A stretch of DNA of 15,525 bases from JADKIH01 sp031367345 (GTDB lineage Bacteria; Bacteroidota; Bacteroidia; AKYH767-A; 2013-40CM-41-45), in the NCBI GenBank assembly GCA_031367345.1, contig JANLPR010000125.1, positions 1 through 15,525 of the forward strand, read 5' to 3'. Position numbers and translations under genes: made by a program. Positions 15,301-15,525 of this stretch are shown piece by piece. Each line of letters begins with the position of its first letter. Within the stretch, counting starts at the first letter, position 1. Below the pieces are notes generated by a model, which was given only the letters and a program-made list of their open reading frames with translations, had not been told where the DNA came from and ran no database searches.

Positions 15301-15525
15301 TCAAACTGTCTAAAAACTCGCAACAAATTGTTTACTACTTTTCATTCTAATTGAATTACAAAAGTGTCTTCGAGTTATATTTACTTCATGCAATTTATAG
15401 AAGGAAAAAACAGAACTCAGAGTATTCTTTTTCCAGAATCGTTGGATTAGATTATTGATCAGAATAACGAAGTTCGCATGATCGATCTTTTTGTCGATAG
15501 TATCAATCCGCAGGATTTTAAGTTT
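15301..15525 (+). mobile_element. Left end of an IS1182-like insertion sequence (continues past the window)
   Basis: The transposase start at 15388 is preceded by about 87 bp of AT-rich leader that abuts the attC-like site. The exact left end of the element is not fixed; ACTGTCTAAAAACTCGC near 15305-15321 is the best guess for its terminal repeat, and the right end lies outside the window. Insertion at or next to the recombination point would explain why the right side of the attC-like site does not end in GTTAGC. Confidence 0.5.
15388..15525 (+). pseudogene. IS1182-family transposase, N-terminal 46 codons with an in-frame TAG
   Basis: From the ATG at 15388 the frame reads MQFIEGKNRTQSILFPESLD, then TAG (15448-15450), then IIDQNNEVRMIDLFVDSINP, QDFKF to the window edge. 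This is the well-known beginning of IS1182-family transposases, where the residue after SLD is normally Glu, so GAG to TAG is the likely change. The DDE catalytic residues lie farther on, outside the window. With the stop the transposase is probably inactive, unless the next in-frame ATG or read-through rescues it. Confidence 0.72.

Overview
The window looks like chromosome of a low-G+C member of the Bacteroidota. The evidence is a SusC/RagA-type TonB-dependent transporter, a secreted protein with a type IX secretion C-terminal domain, a DUF3857-family exported protein, an NdpA-type nucleoid protein, and promoter -7 boxes of the TAnnTTTG type specific to this phylum. No species can be assigned from the sequence alone.

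Layout. Positions 1-1874 (minus) hold the N-terminal 624 residues of a SusC-like transporter that runs off the left edge. Positions 2323-5114 (plus) hold a small exported MORN-like protein and a 671-residue secreted protein made of seven beta-propeller-type repeats, a PKD-like domain and a T9SS sorting domain. Positions 5312-6790 (plus) hold a two-nuclease protein: a Cas4/AddB-like Fe-S PD-(D/E)XK domain fused to a DnaQ-like exonuclease domain (DUF2779 type). A 570-bp gap follows with a G+C-rich island behind a perfect -7 box, a possible 26-residue membrane peptide and a perfect 26-bp palindrome. Next come a small Cys-rich protein (7361-7672, plus), then on the minus strand an NdpA-like nucleoid protein (7678-8721) and a DUF3857-type exported protein whose transglutaminase-like region appears to have lost its active site (8992-11217).

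From 11347 the window becomes mobile and accessory. A tyrosine recombinase reduced to its catalytic domain is followed by about 450 bp of apparently empty AT-rich DNA. Then comes a compact plus-strand block, 12387-15300. It has its own promoter and encodes (i) a membrane-anchored transglutaminase-like protein broken by one in-frame TAG, (ii) a short exported protein with an RHS-core remnant and an HExxH (M91-like) metallopeptidase domain, and (iii) a lipoprotein starting inside the stop codon of (ii), best read as its immunity protein.

The block starts with GTTAGCTGTAATGC and ends with its near-perfect inverted copy. The copy is followed by a 127-bp attC-like imperfect palindrome. Joining the two ends in a circle would rebuild the matching GTTAGCTG recombination half-site. 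I read the block as an integron-type gene cassette (or a similar terminal-inverted-repeat unit) carrying an effector/immunity pair. Directly beyond it, the start of an IS1182-like transposase runs off the right edge; it also carries an in-frame TAG.
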